A stretch of 64,000 nt of DNA from Microglena sp. YARC (lineage: Eukaryota; Chlorophyta; Chlorophyceae; Chlamydomonadales; Chlamydomonadaceae): the NCBI GenBank assembly GCA_022414725.1, contig CM039466.1:9957527-10021526 (forward strand). The letters run 5' to 3'. The translations under genes and the position numbers were made by a program. Within the stretch, counting starts at the first letter, position 1. Every line of letters begins with the position of its first letter. Of this stretch, positions 59,549 to 64,000 are shown piece after piece. The notes beneath the pieces were generated by a model. It saw only the letters and a list, made by a program, of their open reading frames with translations. It was not told the DNA's origin and made no database searches.

Positions 59549-62545
59549 ACATACATGCAGTTGTGTATATTTACATGCAGTTGTGTATATATACATGCAG
59601 TTGTGTATATATACATGCAGTTGTGTATATATACATGCAGTTGTGTATATATACATGCAGTTGTGTATATATACATGCAGTTGTGTATATATACATGCAG
59701 TTGTGTATATATACATGCAGTTGTGTATATGTACATGCAGTTGTGTATATATACATGCAGTTGTGTATATATACATGCAGTTGTTTATATGTACATGCAG
59801 TTGTGTATATATACATGCAGTTGTGTATATATACATGCAGTTGTGTATATATACATGCAGTTGTGTATATATACATGCAGTAGTGTATATATACATGCAG
59901 TTGTGTATATTTACATGCACATGCAGTTGTGTGTGTTGTGTATATATACATGCAGTTGTGTATATATACATGCAGTTGTGTATATATACATGCATTGTTG
60001 TGTATATATACATGCAGTTGTGTATATGTACATGCAGTTGTGTGTAATATATACATGCAGTTGTGTATATATACATGCAGTTGTGTATATATGTACATGC
60101 AGTTGTGTATATATACATGCAGTTTGTGTATATATACATGCAGTTGTGTATATATACATGCAGTTGTGTATATATACATGCAGTTGTGTATATATACATG
60201 CAGCAGTTGTGTATATATACATGCAGTTGTGTATATATATACATGCAGTTGTGTATATATACATGCAGTTGTGTATATATACATGCAGTTGTGTATATAT
60301 ACATGCAGTTGTGTATATATACATGCAGTTGTGTATATATACATGCAGTTGTGTATATATACATGCAGTTGTGTATATATACATGCAGTTGTGTATATAT
60401 ACATGCAGTTGTGTATATATACATGCAGTTGTGTATATATACATGCAGTTGTGTATATATACATGCAGTTGTGTATATATACATGCAGTTGTGTATATAT
60501 ACATGCAGTTGTGTATATATACATGCAGTTGTGTATATATACATGCAGTTGTGTATATATACATGCAGTTGTGTATATATACATGCAGTTGTGTATATAT
60601 ACATGCAGTTGTGTATATGTACATGCAGTTGTGTATATATACATGCAGTTGTGTATATACATACATGCAGTTGTGTATATATACATGCAGTTGTGTATAT
60701 ATACATGCAGTTGTGTATATATACATGCAGTTGTGTATATATACATGCAGTTGTGTATATACATATATACATGCAGTTGTGTATATATATATATACATGC
60801 AGTTGTGTATATATACATGCAGTTGTGTATATATACATGCAGTTGTGTATATATACATGCAGTTGTGTATATATACATGCAGTTGTGTATATATACATGC
60901 AGTTGTGTATATATACATGCAGTTGTGTATATATACATGCAGTTGTGTATATATACATGCAGTTGTGTATATATACATGCAGTTGTGTATATATACATGC
61001 AGTTGTGTATATATACATGCAGTTGTGTATATATACATGCAGTTGTGTATATATACATGCAGTTGTGTATATATACATGCAGTTGTGTATATATACATGC
61101 AGTTGTGTATATATACATGCAGTTGTGTATATATACATGCAGTTGTGTATATATACATGCAGTTGTGTATATATACATGCAGTTGTGTATATATACATGC
61201 AGTTGTGTATATATACATGCAGTTGTGTATATATACATGCAGTTGTGTATATATACATGCAGTTGTGTATATATACATGCAGTTGTGTATATATACATGC
61301 AGTTGTGTATATATACATTGCAGTTGTGGTATATATACATGCAGTTGTGTATATGTATACATGCAGTTGTGTATATATACATGCAGTTGTGTATATATAC
61401 ATGCATTGCAGTTGTGTATATATACATGCAGTTGTGTATATATACATGCAGTTGTGTATATATACATGCAGTTGTGTATATATACATGCAGTTGTGTATA
61501 TATACATGCAGTTGTGTATATATACATGCAGTTGTGTATATATACATGCAGTTGTGTATATATACATGCAGTTGTGTATATATACATGCAGTTGTGTATA
61601 TATACATGCAGTTGTGTATATATGCACATGCAGTTGTGTATATATACATGCAGTTGTGTATATATACATGCAGTTGTGTATATATACATGCAGTTGTGTA
61701 TATATACATGCAGTTGTGTATATATACATGCAGTTGTGTATATATACATGCAGTTGTGTATATATACATGCAGTTGTGTATATATACATGCAGTTGTGTA
61801 TATATACATGCAGTTGTGTATATATACATGCAGTTGTGTATATATACATGCAGTTGTGTATATATACATGCAGTTGTGTATATATACATGCAGTTGTGTA
61901 TATATACATGCAGTTGTGTATATATACATGCAGTTGTGTATATATACATGCAGTTGTGTATATATACATGCAGTTGTGTATATATACATGCAGTTGTGTA
62001 TATATACATGCAGTTGTGTATATATACATGCAGTTGTGTATATATACATGCAGTTGTGTATATATACATGCAGTTGTGTATATATACATGCAGTTGTGTA
62101 TATATACATGCAGTTGTGTATATTATACATGCAGTTGTGTATATATACATGCAGTTGTGTATATATACATGCAGTTGTGTATATATACATGCAGTTGTGT
62201 ATATGTACATGCAGTTGTGTATATATACATGCAGATGTGTATATATACATGCATTGGTGTATATGTGCATGCAATTGTGTATAAATACATGCAGTTGTGT
62301 ATATGTACATGCAGTTTTGTATATATACATGCATTTGTGTATATGTACATGCAGTTGTGTATATATACATGCAGTTGTGTATATATACATGCAGTTGTGT
62401 ATATATACATGCAGTTGTGTATATGTACATGCAGTTGTGTATATGTACATGCAGTTGTGTATATTTACATGCAGTTGTGTATATATACATGCAGTTGTGT
62501 GTATATACATGCAGTTGTGTATATATACATGCAGTTGTGTTTCTG
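59549..62545. repeat. 20-bp minisatellite, second block, about 150 copies
   Basis: The same unit as 58208-58690, over 2.9 kb, with a very homogeneous centre and variants (TATGTACA, TATTTACA, ATGCAGATG) near both ends and occasional one- to four-base slips. It contains the 12-base palindrome TGTATATATACA. Frames of over 870 codons on both strands are artefacts. Confidence 0.98.
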
Positions 62546-62603
62546 TAGTTTACGTATACATGCGTATGCATTTGCAAGCCTTTGTGCTTTTTGTGTTAAC
62601 CAG

Positions 62604-62646
62604 GCTTCCCTTGGGGAGCACGGAGATGGCGCCTTAGAAGCTCAAG
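62604..62646 (+). CDS. Mini-exon copy 1 of the 58152 exon edge
   Basis: GTTAACCAG| then GCTTCCCTTGGGGAGCACGG...GCTCAAG|GTATGT, 43 bases, copying the end of the exon at 58152 (GALEAQ) with its donor and about 35 bases of the following intron. It has its own acceptor. Its length (14 codons plus one) would shift the frame, so it is either skipped or a decoy. Confidence 0.4.
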
Positions 62647-62829
62647 GTATGTTCCGGTCGTGTGGCATGGAGGTTTTTGCTCTTCCATTTTTGTAATTTT
62701 TGTGTACTTGTGGCCTGGAGGCTTCTGCTCTTCTGTTTGTGTAGTGTGTGTATATGCATTTGTAATGGTATAGTTTGTGTTAATATGCATATGCATTTGC
62801 ACGCCTTGGTTTTTTTTGCTGTTAACCAG

Positions 62830-62872
62830 GCGTCCCTTGGGGAGCACGGAGTTGGCGCCTTAGAGGCCCAAG
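62830..62872 (+). CDS. Mini-exon copy 2 of the 58152 exon edge
   Basis: TTAACCAG|GCGTCCCTTGGGG...GGCCCAAG|GTATGT, 43 bases, 4 differences from copy 1. The 180-220 bases before both copies (TGCATTTGCA.GCCTT...TGTTAACCAG) are also related, so the duplicated unit is about 225 bp. Confidence 0.4.
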
Positions 62873-63054
62873 GTATGTTCCTGTCATGTGGCATGGAGGT
62901 TTCTGCTCCGTTTGTGCAGTGCATGTATATGTAATTTATTTGCCCAGGCCTATATGCAGTAGCTTGTGTTACCCAGGGGTCTTGTGCTACCCAGGGGTCC
63001 CTTGTGGAGCATGACCCTTATCAGTCGGATTCATTTGATAACGTACACACAACA

Positions 63055-63295
63055 GCATACATGCAGCATGGCTGCCTTGCAGGCGAGGGTCTGCACTGAG
63101 GGTCTGCACCGCTCCCAACTGTCCGCATACATACACACACAACATACACACACAACGTACACAAAACAGCATACATGCAGCACGGCTGCCTTGCAGGGGA
63201 GGAGATGCACGGAGGGTCTGCACCGATCCCAGCTGCCTGCATATATACACACAATGTACACACATCAGCATACATGCAACATGGCTGCCTTGCAG
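63055..63295 (+). repeat. About 115-bp tandem repeat carrying the acceptor edge of the 63296 exon
   Basis: Two upstream units share ACAGCATACATGCAGCATGG, CTGCCTTGCAG|GCGAGG, TGCACNGAGGGTCTGCACCG and CTCCCAACTGTCCGCATAC with the true exon. Spacers are ACACACACAACATACAC. Confidence 0.9.
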
Positions 63296-63420
63296 GCGAG
63301 GTAATGCACCGAGGGTCTACACCGCTCCCAGCCGCCCGCACTCAGGCCATATCAAGGAGTATCAATGTCTCTAGATCATACGACGGGGGCTCATTTCACT
63401 GTACCTGGAACCACCTCCAG
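63296..63420 (+). CDS. Downstream exon, probably of the kinase-tail gene
   Basis: Acceptor GCCTTGCAG|, donor CACCTCCAG|GTAGGC, 125 bases. In the phase that fits the donor at 58152 (one base carried over) it reads EVMHRGSTPLPAARTQAIS, then INVSRSYDGGSFHCTWNHLQ. Both borders are copied in tandem repeats on the respective sides. Confidence 0.5.
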
Positions 63421-64000
63421 GTAGGCAGTTTACGGGGGAAATGAACCCCGGTGAAATGCGCCCCATGAAATGAGCGACCCCCCTACAGGTAGGCAGGGGG
63501 GGTAGGTACGGGGGCAGGCATTTCACTGGGGGGTAAATGCGCCCCATGAAATGAAAAATGCCTACCTGGAGGGGGTAGGTAAGGGGGTAGGTACGGGGGG
63601 TCTACGGTACCTACCCCCGTACCTACCCCCTCCAGGTAGGCATTTCACTGTCCCTAGAACCCCCTCCAGGTAGGCATTTCACTGTCCCTAGAACCCCCTC
63701 CAGGTAGGCATTTCACTGTACCTAGAACCCCCTCCAGGTAGGCATTTCACTGTACCTGGAACCCCCTCCAGGTAGGCATTTCACTGTACCTAGAACCCCC
63801 ACCAGGTAGGCATTTCACTGTACCTGGAACCCCCTCCAGGTAGGCATTTCACTGTACCTAGAACCTCCTCCAGGTAGGCATTTCACTGTACCTGGAACCC
63901 CCTCCAGGTAGGCATTTCACTGTACCTGGAACCCCCTCCAGGTAGGCATTTCACTGTACCTGGAACCCCCTCCAGGTAGGCAGTTTTTTTTCCGTGCAAC
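63421..64000 (+). repeat. About 33-bp minisatellite carrying the donor edge of the 63296 exon
   Basis: About 11 units of GGTAGGCATTTCACTGTACC plus TGGAACCCCCTCCA from 63640 to the window end. The unit matches the exon end (TTTCACTGTACCTGGAACCA, CCTCCAG|GTAGGC). At 63460-63640 a rearranged stretch contains an inverted repeat: CCTGGAGGGGGTAGGT...ACCTACCCCCTCCAGG around 63568-63636. Confidence 0.9.

Noticed and set aside
59324..62696. Open frames of 870 to 980 codons on both strands
   Set aside because: Produced by a 20-bp unit lacking stops in every phase; repetitive peptides without splice sites or domains.

Overview
The window is eukaryotic nuclear DNA, most likely from a chlorophyte green alga of the Chlamydomonadales. 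A Dunaliella-like genome is my best guess; it is an inference, not a demonstrated match. The signs are short coding exons with GT-AG splice sites inside very long repeat-filled introns, one first exon shaped like an organelle transit peptide, plant-type CCCTAAA-like fragments, (CAG)n-rich coding sequence, and very dense micro- and minisatellites. No bacterial operon, CRISPR array, rRNA or intact tRNA was seen. Most long open frames are repeat artefacts and were not called.

Three split genes can be supported. (1) Minus strand, 17621 to 11257: five exons with compatible phases, giving a 170-residue protein of unknown family. (2) Plus strand, 25771 to 47685: eleven exons, all phase-compatible, giving 663 residues with an N-terminal transit-like peptide, several hydrophobic segments, an EExxxR motif and a late GNLAAP motif. 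I read it as a CPBP (CAAX protease/Abi)-like membrane protein, possibly plastidial and possibly catalytically dead. (3) Plus strand, from 53130 rightward: the last part of a protein kinase domain, then a Pro/Gly/Gln-rich tail containing a 2.5 kb (CAG)n-based array, further exon copies, and one more exon at 63296-63420. Its 5' part is not recognised in the window.

Layout: 1-6.3 kb is degraded repeats with many single-base indels, possibly poor consensus. 6.3-11 kb is C-tract minisatellite and dispersed elements. 11-18 kb is the minus-strand gene. 18-25.7 kb is dispersed elements, including three short elements with terminal inverted repeats. 25.7-47.7 kb is the CPBP-like gene, with an antisense Ty3/gypsy chromovirus fragment in intron 3. 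47.7-53 kb is arrays, including a 66-bp minisatellite. 53-64 kb is the kinase-tail gene, with about 3.5 kb of a 20-bp minisatellite interrupted by a terminal-inverted-repeat element.

The most striking pattern is that tandem repeats sit on exon-intron borders. Nearly every internal exon has one edge (splice site plus about 10-100 bases of exon) copied into the adjoining intron, as one degenerate copy or an array. A second theme is a small set of dispersed short elements (named A to L here for convenience), several of which carry minisatellites that expanded inside them.
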